Program-made: the position numbers and the translations under genes
Shown here: in pieces, positions 1 to 7,953 of the stretch
Position numbering within the stretch: position 1 is the stretch's first letter
How the letters are laid out: every line of letters starts with the position of its first letter
Source of the DNA: JASLCR01 sp964407405
Lineage (GTDB): Bacteria; Patescibacteriota; Saccharimonadia; Saccharimonadales; Saccharimonadaceae
NCBI GenBank assembly: GCA_964407405.1
Contig: CAYOVH010000007.1
Location: 1 to 34,702 of the forward strand
Length of the DNA stretch: 34,702 bases
Reading direction: 5' to 3'
The notes under the pieces: generated by a model
Database searches by the model: none
Told to the model about the DNA's origin: nothing
What the model saw: the letters and a program-made list of their open reading frames with translations, nothing else

Positions 1-55
1 AGTCCTCATCGTCAAGCGGTGAGCCGGACCCGCCGGAGTCCTCATCGTCAAGCGG
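1..55. repeat. 19-bp direct repeat with 36-bp period
   Basis: AGTCCTCATCGTCAAGCGG occurs perfectly at 1-19 and 37-55. In the preferred reading frame it encodes the repeated Ser-rich tail of the upstream protein. The left copy starts at the window edge, so further copies may lie outside. Confidence 0.8.
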
Positions 56-71
56 CGGATCGTCTCAGTAG
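3..71 (+). CDS. C-terminal tail of an upstream protein (partial)
   Basis: One frame is open from the left edge to a TAG at 69-71. It encodes about 22 residues of Ser/Gly/Pro, with two SSSSSG runs separated by EPDPPE. Such Ser-rich tails are common on structural proteins. The gene body lies outside the window, so the function is unknown. The alternatives are a second frame that stops at 22 (ending VLIVKR) or simply non-coding repeat. I favour this frame because its repeat is in phase and it stops just before the next gene. Confidence 0.4.
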   Translation, partial: SSSSSGEPDPPESSSSSGGSSQ

Positions 72-125
72 AAATGGTCTTGCCCTAGCGTCACGGGTTC
101 TCCAAGTTTTCAGCAAGAAACCCCC

Positions 126-854
126 ATGGATCTCACGGAGCACTTCGGAAAAGTTTACGTCCTCAATCTCGACATCCGCCCCGACCGCTGGGAGAAATTC
201 CAGGAACGGGCGGCGGAAGCCGGAATCACCGGTTTCGAACGCTTCCGGGCGGTAGAGGGCGACAAGTGCCCCCACCCGGCATGGTGGAGGGCGGGCAACG
301 GTGCTTGGGGGTGTCTCATGTCCCACCTTCGGGTCGTTCAGGATGCGCTCATGGATGGCCTTGAGAGTTACCTCGTGCTGGAGGATGACGTGATCTTCCA
401 CCACGAGTTCGTCCCCAAGCTCGAAGGCGCTCTGGCGCTCCTCAAGGAGAAGGACATCCCGTGGGAACAACTTTACCTCGGCGGTCAGCATCTCTGGCGG
501 GAGTCCAACCCGCCGTGGCCGTTCGCCAAGGATCTTGTCCGATGCGTCAACGTCAATCGGACGCACGCATTCGCGGTTCACAAACGGTTCATGGTGAAGT
601 TCTCCCAGCACATCATGCACGCGCCGGACTATCTCCAGTCCCACATCCCGCCGCGTCCGAAGACCGGCGACAAGCCGGAGGTGAAGGAGTTCTTCCGCCA
701 CATCGACCACCAGCTCGGCGCGTTGCACCAACGGCGGGAGAACCTGATTCTGGCGATGCACCCGTGGATCTGCGGGCAGGCGGAGGATTCAAGCAACATC
801 AATGGCCGGAAGAACTCCGAGCAATGGTGGAACGACGAAGGATGGGGGAAATGA
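126..854 (+). CDS. Glycosyltransferase family 25-like protein
   Basis: This 242-residue protein has the hallmarks of family 25 (LPS-type) glycosyltransferases. An N-terminal VYVLNLDIRPDRW segment (about residues 11-23) matches the usual 'INLD.R.DR' start. A GCLMSHL motif follows at about 61-67, and the acidic motif YLVLEDDV at about 81-88 should bind the metal-nucleotide-sugar. It probably moves a sugar from a nucleotide donor onto a saccharide or protein acceptor; the substrate cannot be read from sequence. It is the first of four sugar-transfer-type genes and overlaps the next one by ATGA. A phage might use it to decorate virion proteins or to alter host surface polysaccharide. The family call is confident; the role is inference. 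Confidence 0.8.
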   Translation: MDLTEHFGKVYVLNLDIRPDRWEKFQERAAEAGITGFERFRAVEGDKCPHPAWWRAGNGAWGCLMSHLRVVQDALMDGLESYLVLEDDVIFHHEFVPKLEGALALLKEKDIPWEQLYLGGQHLWRESNPPWPFAKDLVRCVNVNRTHAFAVHKRFMVKFSQHIMHAPDYLQSHIPPRPKTGDKPEVKEFFRHIDHQLGALHQRRENLILAMHPWICGQAEDSSNINGRKNSEQWWNDEGWGK

Positions 855-1546
855 AGTTCGTCTCGGCTATCGTGGACATCGGCAGGCAGCGGATCAATCG
901 GTCTGCCCGTCCGATCTCATTCTACACCGGCAAGCTGGCGACCCTCCGTGAACGCGTCCGGCCCTACGAGGTGGTCGTGTACGGCAACGTCCCCGGCTAC
1001 CACGACATCCCTTTCTCCTTCTCCGACATCCTCGGAACGATTGGCCGGACCAACTACGACCGGCTGGAGTATCTCCGGGTGACCGGTGAGTTCAAAGGCC
1101 CGCAGGCGGGGACCTCGTGGTACAGCGCCCTGTGTCTCGGCAAGCTGGCCCTGCTGGTTCGGGAACTCCTCAAGGATCAGTCTTTGGCCCACGTCTATTG
1201 GCTGGATGCAGGCAGTCCCGGCCACACGATCCTGCCGGAGGTTTTCCGCAATTTCTCGCCCAAGTCCGGGTTCAATCTGGCCCTCAGCCAGGCGAACAAG
1301 GGCTGGCACGGCGCGGGTTTCGGTGAGCGTTTACCGGGCCGCCACATTCAGGGAGGTCTGTTTGGAGGCGACCGGGAGTCCGTGTTGCTTTTCGCCAAGC
1401 GGTTCTACGCGGAGATGGAGTCTTGCCTGAGCCAAGGCCAACATCCTTTGGACGAGGATTTGTTCAACATCATCGAGCAGAAAACCGACTTCCCGGCCCT
1501 GCGCCTGCATGAAGGGTTTGTCGCCCTCGGAGATCCCGACTCATGA
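851..1546 (+). CDS. HtrL/YibB-like putative glycosyltransferase
   Basis: This 231-residue protein starts at an ATG overlapping the previous stop (ATGA); the same frame is open further upstream, but the overlap start fits the operon style. The N-terminus MKFVSAIVDIGR, a central YWLDAG segment (about residues 117-122), the GGLFGGDRESVLLFAKRFY region and a late HPLDEDLFNII stretch resemble the HtrL/YibB family. That family is poorly characterised and usually found with sugar-transfer genes. There is no classical DxD, but WLDAG could serve. Its position between GT25-like and GT8-like genes suggests a shared saccharide target. The family match is from memory and moderately sure. Confidence 0.6.
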   Translation: MKFVSAIVDIGRQRINRSARPISFYTGKLATLRERVRPYEVVVYGNVPGYHDIPFSFSDILGTIGRTNYDRLEYLRVTGEFKGPQAGTSWYSALCLGKLALLVRELLKDQSLAHVYWLDAGSPGHTILPEVFRNFSPKSGFNLALSQANKGWHGAGFGERLPGRHIQGGLFGGDRESVLLFAKRFYAEMESCLSQGQHPLDEDLFNIIEQKTDFPALRLHEGFVALGDPDS

Positions 1547-2190
1547 GCCGCCTCATCGCCACCTTCGTCATCGGCAAGCTCGACTGGGCCGAGCCGATGA
1601 TTCCCTTCATGCGGGCCTACGCCAGCCGCACCGGTGCGGACTTCCTCGAAGTCAAATGGTTCCCGGAGCAGGGCATCGACTACCCGAACAAGGCCACGTG
1701 GGTCGTCGTCGAATTCCTCAAGGACTTCATCCGACAGGACCGTTACGACGAAGTGCTGCTGCTCGATGCCGACGTGCTCGTGTTGCCCTCCTGCCCGAAC
1801 TTGTTCGAGAAACCCGGCGACCTGCTGTGCGCCCCGGACCAGGCGTGGCCGGTGCGCGATGAACGGTTCTGGCAATGGCTGGACCGCCATTTTCCCGGCA
1901 ACCCCTTCCACGGCGTGTCAGGCCCCTACTTCAATTCCGGCGTTCTTTTGATTCGCAAAGAGGCGGCGCTATGGCTTAATCTGGAAGGGCCATACCCGGT
2001 GGACCACCCTACCGATCAAAACTTCCTCAACCTCCGGTCGCTCGAAGCACGTCTGGATGTCCGCTGGCTCGGTTACGAATTCAACCAGCGGGACTTCTCC
2101 GATCCGCAGAAGGCCATCCGGGAAAACCACATTCTCCACTTCGTCGGCAAAGCCAAAGACCGCATCCCGGACATTCTCCCCCTATTATGA
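1543..2190 (+). CDS. GT8-like glycosyltransferase, copy 1
   Basis: This 215-residue protein shows a GT-A layout: N-terminal TFVIGKLDWAEPMIPFMRAY, the DxD-type motif LLLDADVLVL (about residues 72-81), the acceptor-side segment GPYFNSGVLLI (about 128-138) and a C-terminal ILHFVGKAK, equivalent to the GT8 'HF.G..KPW' metal ligand. The family transfers hexoses from nucleotide sugars using Mn2+. It overlaps its neighbours at ATGA junctions. It is clearly paralogous to the next gene along its full length. The target is unknown; virion or envelope glycan is inferred. Confidence 0.75.
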   Translation: MSRLIATFVIGKLDWAEPMIPFMRAYASRTGADFLEVKWFPEQGIDYPNKATWVVVEFLKDFIRQDRYDEVLLLDADVLVLPSCPNLFEKPGDLLCAPDQAWPVRDERFWQWLDRHFPGNPFHGVSGPYFNSGVLLIRKEAALWLNLEGPYPVDHPTDQNFLNLRSLEARLDVRWLGYEFNQRDFSDPQKAIRENHILHFVGKAKDRIPDILPLL

Positions 2191-2840
2191 GCCGCTTACT
2201 TGTCACTTTCGTCATTGGCAAACTCGATTGGGCGCAACCGCTGATCCCTTTCATGCGGGGCTATGCCAGCCGTACGGGGGCGGACTTCCTTGAAGTCAAA
2301 TGGTTCCCTCAGCAGAAGGAAGAGTATCACGGCAACCCGAACTGGTCTTGTGTTCAGTTCCTCAAGGACTTCGTGCGGCAGACCCGCTACGAGGAAGTGC
2401 TGATGGTGGACAGCGACGTGCTTTTCCTCCCCTCTTGCCCGAATCTGTTCGATACCCCCGGCGATCTCGTCTGCTCGCCGGATCAAGCCTGGCGTTCAAA
2501 GGATCAGCGGTACCGCGACTGGTTGGCCCGGAATTACCCGGACAGCCCGGAACTCACCGCGGAAGGCCCGTATTTCAATGCCGGAGTCCTCCTGTTCCGC
2601 CGGGATGCCGTCGCCAAGCTCGATCTCGCCGGGCCATACCCCAACGACTACGCCAACGATCAGGATTTCCTGAACATGCGCGTCGGCGAGGCCGAATTGG
2701 ATGTCCGTTGGCTGGACGACAAATTCAACCAGCGGCATGTCGGCCACCGGCAGAAGGCTCTCGCGGAAAACCACATCCTCCACTTCGTGGGGGGAGCCAA
2801 GAGCCACATCGAACCCTACACCACTTTCCTGCAAACGTGA
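2187..2840 (+). CDS. GT8-like glycosyltransferase, copy 2
   Basis: This 217-residue tandem paralogue of the preceding gene shares MSRL-x-x-TFVIGKLDWA, FMRxYASRTGADFLEVKWFP, the SCPNLF block, GPYFN and HFVG. The DxD motif here is MVDSDVLFL (DSD rather than DAD), and the segment after WFP differs (QQKEEYHG against EQGIDYPN). This suggests diverged donor or acceptor specificity after duplication. It starts at ATG overlapping the previous stop by 4 bp and ends in a GTGA overlap with the next gene. Catalytic residues appear intact in both copies, so both are probably active. Confidence 0.75.
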   Translation: MSRLLVTFVIGKLDWAQPLIPFMRGYASRTGADFLEVKWFPQQKEEYHGNPNWSCVQFLKDFVRQTRYEEVLMVDSDVLFLPSCPNLFDTPGDLVCSPDQAWRSKDQRYRDWLARNYPDSPELTAEGPYFNAGVLLFRRDAVAKLDLAGPYPNDYANDQDFLNMRVGEAELDVRWLDDKFNQRHVGHRQKALAENHILHFVGGAKSHIEPYTTFLQT

Positions 2841-4258
2841 GCACGACCCTGAAAATGGGAGGTGCCGAGAGCGCCCAAGCGGTGCGCACCTCCCCGCACG
2901 ACTCGTTTGACATTGCCAACCGGGAGAACTGGCTGGTCAACAGCGCCGGGTTGGGAGTTTACGTCCACGGGCGGGTTCACCAGGAGTTCCGCGGGCAGAT
3001 CTTCGTCGGCGATCTCATCCACAAACGGGGGCCGCTCGCGACCGATGACATCCTCTCCATGGAGGAGCAGGTGCTCGCGTCCACCGCCCCGCCGCTCTCG
3101 GTGAGTTCCCGGATGGGGCGTCTCCGGGCGCTGGCCGCCCTCCCGTCCATGAACACCGCCTACGGCGAGGGCGAGCTAATCGGGTACTATGACGGCGGCG
3201 TGGTGTCCTTCAACACCCACCTCGCTCCGCGGGAGAGCCGTTACGATGCCGAGGGCAACCGGCTGACCGAAGGGTGGGACTCGAAACGGCTGGTCAACCA
3301 GCTCCTCAACTCGATTTCCGCTACAGGCCGCTACGCGGTTGCCGTGCTGCCCCGGGATCACTTTTTCCGCTCCTCCTTCGGCCTGCACTTCCTGCGCGCG
3401 TCCCTCGGAGAAGGCGTTTACAATGACGAGGCGGTTGCCACGGTCTCCGCGGACATCGAACCGCTTCTCTCCGCCGATGACACCGGCCTGCTCTCCGGCG
3501 CGGCCTGCGGGCACTGGCTCTTCGGCCACCGGATGCTCGCGACCACCGGGATGACTTCCAACGAGCGTCTCTCCTCCGCGCCGTTCGGCAGAGGCTTCGT
3601 GTCTTTCAACCAGCAGGTATCCGTCACCGAGTCCGGTACGCCCTTGCCGCGGTGGGAGGGCCTGTGGGTGCCCGATCATGAAGTGGTCGGGATTCACCGG
3701 TTTCTGGATCTCGGCGTCCGTCCTTCCGTCGGCAGTTTCGGCTTCGTATCTTCGGATCGCGATGGGTCGATCCTTTTCGCCGCCTTGGACGAATCGCTCG
3801 AAGACGACTGGCGAGACAACGCGGCCGTCCCTATCGAATGGTCGTTTGAAACGGGGCGGTTCCACTTCTCCGGTCTCGACCGGTCGAAGGAACTCAACGA
3901 CGGCATGCTTGAAGGCGTCTTCGCGAGTCCTGAAACGCGAGTGCGGGTCTTCCTGCGCACCGACCGGAAACCGGAGTGGACGAGGTGGAAGGAACTCACG
4001 CCCTGCGCCCAACCGGCCTCGCCGGGGCAGGGCCTCCTCGTTTCCGAGTCGCTCGGCAAACCGCCGCGGGAAGTCCGGGAGGCAACGTGGTATCAGGTCC
4101 GGGTGGAGGGCATCGGGGCCGCCACGATCAACGTGCTGAGTCTTGACTATTCAGAGTCAACCGTGAAGACTGGAAGGCGTCAATGCTCGGTGGTCAAAGC
4201 CGTCGAGCGCGATCCTTTCGAAACGAACTCCGCACCGCCCGGCGAACGATGGAATTGA
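2837..4258 (+). CDS. Putative phage structural protein, 473 aa
   Basis: I do not recognise this family. The reading frame is open well upstream, but the natural start is GTG at 2837, overlapping the preceding TGA as GTGA. An in-frame ATG at 2855 is the alternative. The protein has no signal peptide, no clear membrane segment and no coiled coil. It is rich in beta-prone stretches and aromatic residues, with repeated 'GxVSFNxH/Q' phrases (VVSFNTHLA about 125-133, FVSFNQQVS about 255-263). It sits between sugar-transfer genes and tail or ejection genes, so a tail, fibre or decoration role is plausible. The start of the next gene overlaps its end by 10 bp. Confidence 0.6.
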   Translation: MSTTLKMGGAESAQAVRTSPHDSFDIANRENWLVNSAGLGVYVHGRVHQEFRGQIFVGDLIHKRGPLATDDILSMEEQVLASTAPPLSVSSRMGRLRALAALPSMNTAYGEGELIGYYDGGVVSFNTHLAPRESRYDAEGNRLTEGWDSKRLVNQLLNSISATGRYAVAVLPRDHFFRSSFGLHFLRASLGEGVYNDEAVATVSADIEPLLSADDTGLLSGAACGHWLFGHRMLATTGMTSNERLSSAPFGRGFVSFNQQVSVTESGTPLPRWEGLWVPDHEVVGIHRFLDLGVRPSVGSFGFVSSDRDGSILFAALDESLEDDWRDNAAVPIEWSFETGRFHFSGLDRSKELNDGMLEGVFASPETRVRVFLRTDRKPEWTRWKELTPCAQPASPGQGLLVSESLGKPPREVREATWYQVRVEGIGAATINVLSLDYSESTVKTGRRQCSVVKAVERDPFETNSAPPGERWN

Positions 4259-4479
4259 AAATCAAGGTCAAGCCTGACGCCCCCGCTCTGGAGTTCTTCT
4301 CCGCAGGGCAGCTTGACGCGCTTTCCCGGAGTTTCACGGTCAAACTCGCCCCCGGTGACGAGGTCGTTCACTTCTCCACCCATCCGCCTTTCGACACCCG
4401 CAAACGCTGGCAACCGCTCGATTCCTTCGGAGCGCCAACGGGCACCATCCTAACCTTCAACGGCATTGACTGGACTTGA
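4249..4479 (+). CDS. Small unknown protein, 76 aa
   Basis: The ATG at 4249 lies inside the end of the preceding gene, and the product MELKIKVKPDAP... is short and probably all beta. Compact beta motifs (FTVKLAPGDEVVHFS, TILTFNGIDWT) suggest a small structural or adaptor domain. No family is recognised. The frame is open further upstream, but the Arg-rich extension reads like out-of-frame translation of the previous gene. It overlaps the possible TTG start of the next gene. Being coupled to two structural genes is the only functional hint. Confidence 0.55.
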   Translation: MELKIKVKPDAPALEFFSAGQLDALSRSFTVKLAPGDEVVHFSTHPPFDTRKRWQPLDSFGAPTGTILTFNGIDWT

Positions 4480-5458
4480 CCCGATTACCGTGGCCGAAGC
4501 CGGGCCGATCATGGCCAACGCCATGAACCTCGACTGGGAGAACTCCCGGGCGGAGGTCGTGGACTACGTCAACAAGTACCGGAATCTCCTCTACACGCAG
4601 TACGACCGTTTCAAACTCTTCGACAACGTCTTCCACTGCATTTGCGTCAGCACGTTCCGCGAACGGTGCGCCAAGGACTGCCACTGCGACACCTATCAAG
4701 GATTCTCGCTCCCCCGCGACGTGAGTGCGGTTGCCTCCGCCTGGAACTTCGGACGGCCGCTTGCCATTCGCTCCCGCTGGCGGGAGGCCCATACCGGGAT
4801 TGACACCGCCCGTCTGCCGCGGGTCGAGATCATCGAGATGGCCGAGCAGTTCCCCACCGAGCGGGATCAGAAGTGCCTCTCCCGGTTGAAGGTCTACGCC
4901 GACTCGAAAGCCGACTGCGGCAAGACGGTCACACTGATGGTCACGACCGCAGACTGGGATGACCGGCGCATCGAGTTCTCGCTCATCGGTGACGGATGGG
5001 CGGTTGCCGACGTTCATGTCCGGCAGATCCGTTCCGTCGCCCTTCCGCCCGACCTTGAGGGCGGCATTACACTCGCGCAGGAAGACGGCTACGAACTGAG
5101 CCGCTACCATCCCACCGAGCGCGTGCCGCTCTACAGGCGGTTCCGCATCGCCACCTCGAAGTGCCCGGCTACGGTGCTGATTCAAGGCACGAAGCGGTTC
5201 CTCCCGGTCTGGTTTGACACCGACATCGTCGAGGTCGGCGACCGCATGGTGATCGACTCCGCGGCCCGGTTCTTCCGTTATGGCGACTCGACCACCGAAG
5301 CCGCCGAGATCCGTCGGGCGCAGTACGACAAATCCGAGATGGAAGGCTACCTTAACGGACTCATCGCCCGGCACCGCGGCCATGCGGTGCAGGACGGTTC
5401 GCCGTTCCGCGGCCGTCCGATCACCCGCCGGAAATCCCTTCCAGGCTACCGCCGATGA
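4466..5458 (+). CDS. Conserved phage structural protein, 330 aa
   Basis: A TTG start at 4466 keeps the N-terminal ITVAEAGPIM helix and overlaps the preceding gene; GTG at 4490 and ATG at 4511 are alternatives. The N-terminal half is rich in Tyr and Cys, with VVDYVNKYRNLLY, FDNVFHCICVSTF and RCAKDCHCDTYQGFSLP (about residues 30-90), followed by FGRPLAIRSRWREAHTG. I recall similar Cys-containing proteins in podophage structural clusters, but cannot name the component. A neck, adaptor or tail completion role is a guess. The clustered cysteines (FHCICVS, CAKDCHCD) could bind a metal, which would be unusual for a virion protein. It overlaps the next gene at ATGA. Confidence 0.6.
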   Translation: MTGLDPITVAEAGPIMANAMNLDWENSRAEVVDYVNKYRNLLYTQYDRFKLFDNVFHCICVSTFRERCAKDCHCDTYQGFSLPRDVSAVASAWNFGRPLAIRSRWREAHTGIDTARLPRVEIIEMAEQFPTERDQKCLSRLKVYADSKADCGKTVTLMVTTADWDDRRIEFSLIGDGWAVADVHVRQIRSVALPPDLEGGITLAQEDGYELSRYHPTERVPLYRRFRIATSKCPATVLIQGTKRFLPVWFDTDIVEVGDRMVIDSAARFFRYGDSTTEAAEIRRAQYDKSEMEGYLNGLIARHRGHAVQDGSPFRGRPITRRKSLPGYRR

Positions 5459-5928
5459 AGCCAATTCCCGAAACACTCCTTGATCGCCTCCTGCCGGTGT
5501 TCCGGCAGATGGTGGACTATGCCCACACCGCGGGGCGGACTACCGCTGAGGGGAGTTTGCAGAATGTCCGCGACGGTTACAAAACCCGCACGATGGACGC
5601 CTATGCGGATGATCCCGAAAATCCCAAGCACGTCCTCATCCTTGGCAAGTATCCGGCCATCTCCACCACCGAGAAGCTCGTTGTCGTGAACTTCATCTGG
5701 TCCACGCCGGAGGAGCGCGGGAAGCCGGAGGCCATCGCCGCCTTCAAGGAGATCCTCTTCAATTACGCGGACATCTTCGGAGCGGATGCCATCCTCGCCT
5801 CCTCGTGGAAATACAAAGGCAGCAGGCCCATCGACGCTTTTTGGGTGTCGCTCGGATTCGAGCGGCAGGAAACCGTTTTCGTGAAACTCAAAGGAGAAGG
5901 CTTCGCCGCGAAGCCAATCGCCCCGTAA
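5455..5928 (+). CDS. GNAT-fold protein in the T7 gp13 position
   Basis: This 157-residue protein has a central strand-helix region (HVLILGKYPAIS, VVNFIWSTPEERGKPEAIAAFKEIL) and a terminal FWVSLGFERQETVFVKLKG. These look like beta-4, the acetyl-CoA-binding helix and the 'LGF' beta-6 of GNAT acetyltransferases. T7 and relatives carry a small acetyltransferase-like internal virion protein (gp13) just upstream of the core or ejection proteins, and this gene holds the equivalent place. The pyrophosphate loop (usually QxxGxG/A) is weak here (ERGKPEA), so enzymatic activity is uncertain. It starts at ATG overlapping the previous stop. Confidence 0.55.
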   Translation: MKPIPETLLDRLLPVFRQMVDYAHTAGRTTAEGSLQNVRDGYKTRTMDAYADDPENPKHVLILGKYPAISTTEKLVVVNFIWSTPEERGKPEAIAAFKEILFNYADIFGADAILASSWKYKGSRPIDAFWVSLGFERQETVFVKLKGEGFAAKPIAP

Positions 5929-5929
5929 T

Positions 5930-7084
5930 ATGCGCTTTGGACCTTCACAACCTTTCCAGCCGTGGGAATCCGACTACGGCAAACGCTTCTACGGTGGCGG
6001 CGATGCCGGAGCTATCGGGGCTGCGAGCATTTACGCCGCGTCTAACATCTTTTCCTGGACTCAGTCCCTCCTGGTGCCGGGAATTCAGGCCGCGGCGAAC
6101 ATCCTGCTGATGAACAAACAGCGCAGCGACTACGACGCCATCGTAAGTCAGCAGCGCCAGCTTGTCGGCATCGCGGTCACCAACTACGACACCGCGATCA
6201 ATAGCCTTCTCAACAGTCAGGAATTCGAGAATGCTTTCCCGGACGTGCCGCAAGCCGCAGAGTACGTCCCCATTGACGCCTGCTGCATCCAACGGGCCAC
6301 CATCGAGTGCAACATTTCCCTGACCGGGCGTTCGGACGATTATGTCCGGGCGGTCAACCGCCTCCACGAACAGAACGACATCATCCGGGCTGTCGTGTTC
6401 GACCCCCGTTTCCTGGTGAACATGGACCTCCAATCCATGACGATCCAAGACCTGCTCCGCGGACGGCTGCCGGTCGATGACGTGATGGAGATCGTCACCG
6501 ACAACGCCGAGTTCGCGGCGATGACCGGACGGATCGGCAACACCCGGCAGATGCTCCTTCGGGATCTCGGCATTTCCCGCCTCCGGGCACAGTCCTTGGG
6601 CCGACGGGAGTTCCGTGAAATGCACAGTCACATTTCCTCGGCGATCTCTCCAAACTCCCGACAGGCCGACATCCGGGAGATGATGCAGACCCCCGCCCAG
6701 CGGATCGCGCTGGCGCTCACCCAAGCCCAGCTCATCCAGCAGTCTCTCCAGAACGTCTACAACCGCGACGCGCAGAAAGACCCCTACCGGATGGCGGAAC
6801 TGCAAACCAAGATCCAACGGACTCTCCTCAAGCTCCAGTTCGAGGCGAACAAGGCTGCACTGGTCAACCAGTTCGTGCCGAACTACGCGGCGATGCTCCA
6901 ACCGCAGATTCAGGCGGTTGCCGGGGCCATTGGCGACAACATCCACGCGGTCAATTCCACGCACTACTTCGGTGCGCCCGGCGGACAGATGGGCGGTGCT
7001 GGCCCAGTCTCCGGAGGCGCGGCTGGAGGCAGCAAATCCTCATTGGCTCGACCAATTTACGACGAGAACAACTACGCGAAGTGA
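5930..7084 (+). CDS. Putative internal virion (ejection) protein, 384 aa
   Basis: The ATG follows the preceding TAA by one base. The N-terminal region includes a mildly hydrophobic segment (GAIGAASIYAASNIFSW, about residues 27-43) and then an extended helical body rich in Gln, Asn and Ala (IALALTQAQLIQQSLQNVY). It ends in a Gly-rich, flexible tail (GAPGGQMGGAGPVSGGAAGG). This layout, and its place directly before muramidase-like, coiled-coil and giant genes, fits internal core proteins like T7 gp14, which insert into the host envelope during DNA ejection. No sequence-level family is claimed. Confidence 0.55.
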   Translation: MRFGPSQPFQPWESDYGKRFYGGGDAGAIGAASIYAASNIFSWTQSLLVPGIQAAANILLMNKQRSDYDAIVSQQRQLVGIAVTNYDTAINSLLNSQEFENAFPDVPQAAEYVPIDACCIQRATIECNISLTGRSDDYVRAVNRLHEQNDIIRAVVFDPRFLVNMDLQSMTIQDLLRGRLPVDDVMEIVTDNAEFAAMTGRIGNTRQMLLRDLGISRLRAQSLGRREFREMHSHISSAISPNSRQADIREMMQTPAQRIALALTQAQLIQQSLQNVYNRDAQKDPYRMAELQTKIQRTLLKLQFEANKAALVNQFVPNYAAMLQPQIQAVAGAIGDNIHAVNSTHYFGAPGGQMGGAGPVSGGAAGGSKSSLARPIYDENNYAK

Positions 7085-7953
7085 TGGCCCTCGCTCCGAT
7101 CCAGATTTTCAGTCCGGACCCCGGCCACATCACGGACTTTTCCGCGGTGTCGGTGAGCGATATTTTCGACAACGTCGTGGCTCCGCGCTTCAACCAGTTC
7201 GAACCGCTTTTGGACGAGAACGCGGAATACGGTCTGCCCGGCGAGCCGGAGGACCTCGATGCGGCTTCCCTGTTCCAGCCGCGGCGGGCGGACTTCACGC
7301 CACCTCTCCCTCCATCTTCCCGTTCGGCGCGAGAGCCTTCCGATGACCCGTTGGCCGCCTATGCCCTCCCGCCGCCCACTCCGGCGCAGGAAGCGTCCGC
7401 CGCCCGCCCGACTGGCGACTTCGACCCGGCAGAGTTCACTTTCAACTCGGAGGCCCGGCGCGACAAGCAAGGCCGGTTGTCCGTCTACGCCCCTCCCTCC
7501 GGCGATGGTGGGGGGTCTTTCGAAGTGGCTGGGATCACCGCCCGCTACCAGCCGAAGGAAGCCGCACGTCTTCGCGAACTCATCCGGGCCGGACGCCATG
7601 ACGAGGCGGAGGAACAGGCCAAGGCGTTCTACCGGCAGCGGGCCGAACCCTTCACCCGCCACACGGACAACCGCGGACTGCAACTCCAGCTCTCCGACAC
7701 GGTTCACCACCGTGGTGAGGGCGGTCTTCGCCGTGTTCTCCAGCGGGCAACCGGCAGCAGGTCCACCAACTACGAGTCCCTCATCGGACAGATCTCATCC
7801 ATGGATGACCCTCTGTCCGCGTTCAATGACGCCCGGCGGTCTTACGAATGGGAAGAGGTTGACCGGGGGCGCGAGTCGCGTAGAAAGTTTCGACAAGGAC
7901 TCCGCAATCGCTTTAATAAAGCCGACCAAGCGGCACGACGACTGACAAGCTGA
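7084..7953 (+). CDS. Virion protein with GH108-like muramidase region
   Basis: The ATG at 7084 overlaps the previous TGA (TGATG); an in-frame GTG at 7081 would add one residue. The 289-residue product begins MALAPIQIF, almost identical to the start of the next gene. A Pro-rich linker spans about residues 62-110. Residues about 118-225 contain FNSEARRD, then GDGGGSFEVAGIT, an EEQAKAFYRQ helix and LQLSDTVHHRGEGGLRRVLQRA. Together these follow the order of GH108 (TtsA/ZliS-like) muramidases: E..., D/P-GG-E...GIT, IY..., D..VN.G...A...LQ. Glu123 would be the catalytic acid. I infer local peptidoglycan cutting during DNA entry. The match is by pattern only. Confidence 0.5.
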   Translation: MALAPIQIFSPDPGHITDFSAVSVSDIFDNVVAPRFNQFEPLLDENAEYGLPGEPEDLDAASLFQPRRADFTPPLPPSSRSAREPSDDPLAAYALPPPTPAQEASAARPTGDFDPAEFTFNSEARRDKQGRLSVYAPPSGDGGGSFEVAGITARYQPKEAARLRELIRAGRHDEAEEQAKAFYRQRAEPFTRHTDNRGLQLQLSDTVHHRGEGGLRRVLQRATGSRSTNYESLIGQISSMDDPLSAFNDARRSYEWEEVDRGRESRRKFRQGLRNRFNKADQAARRLTS

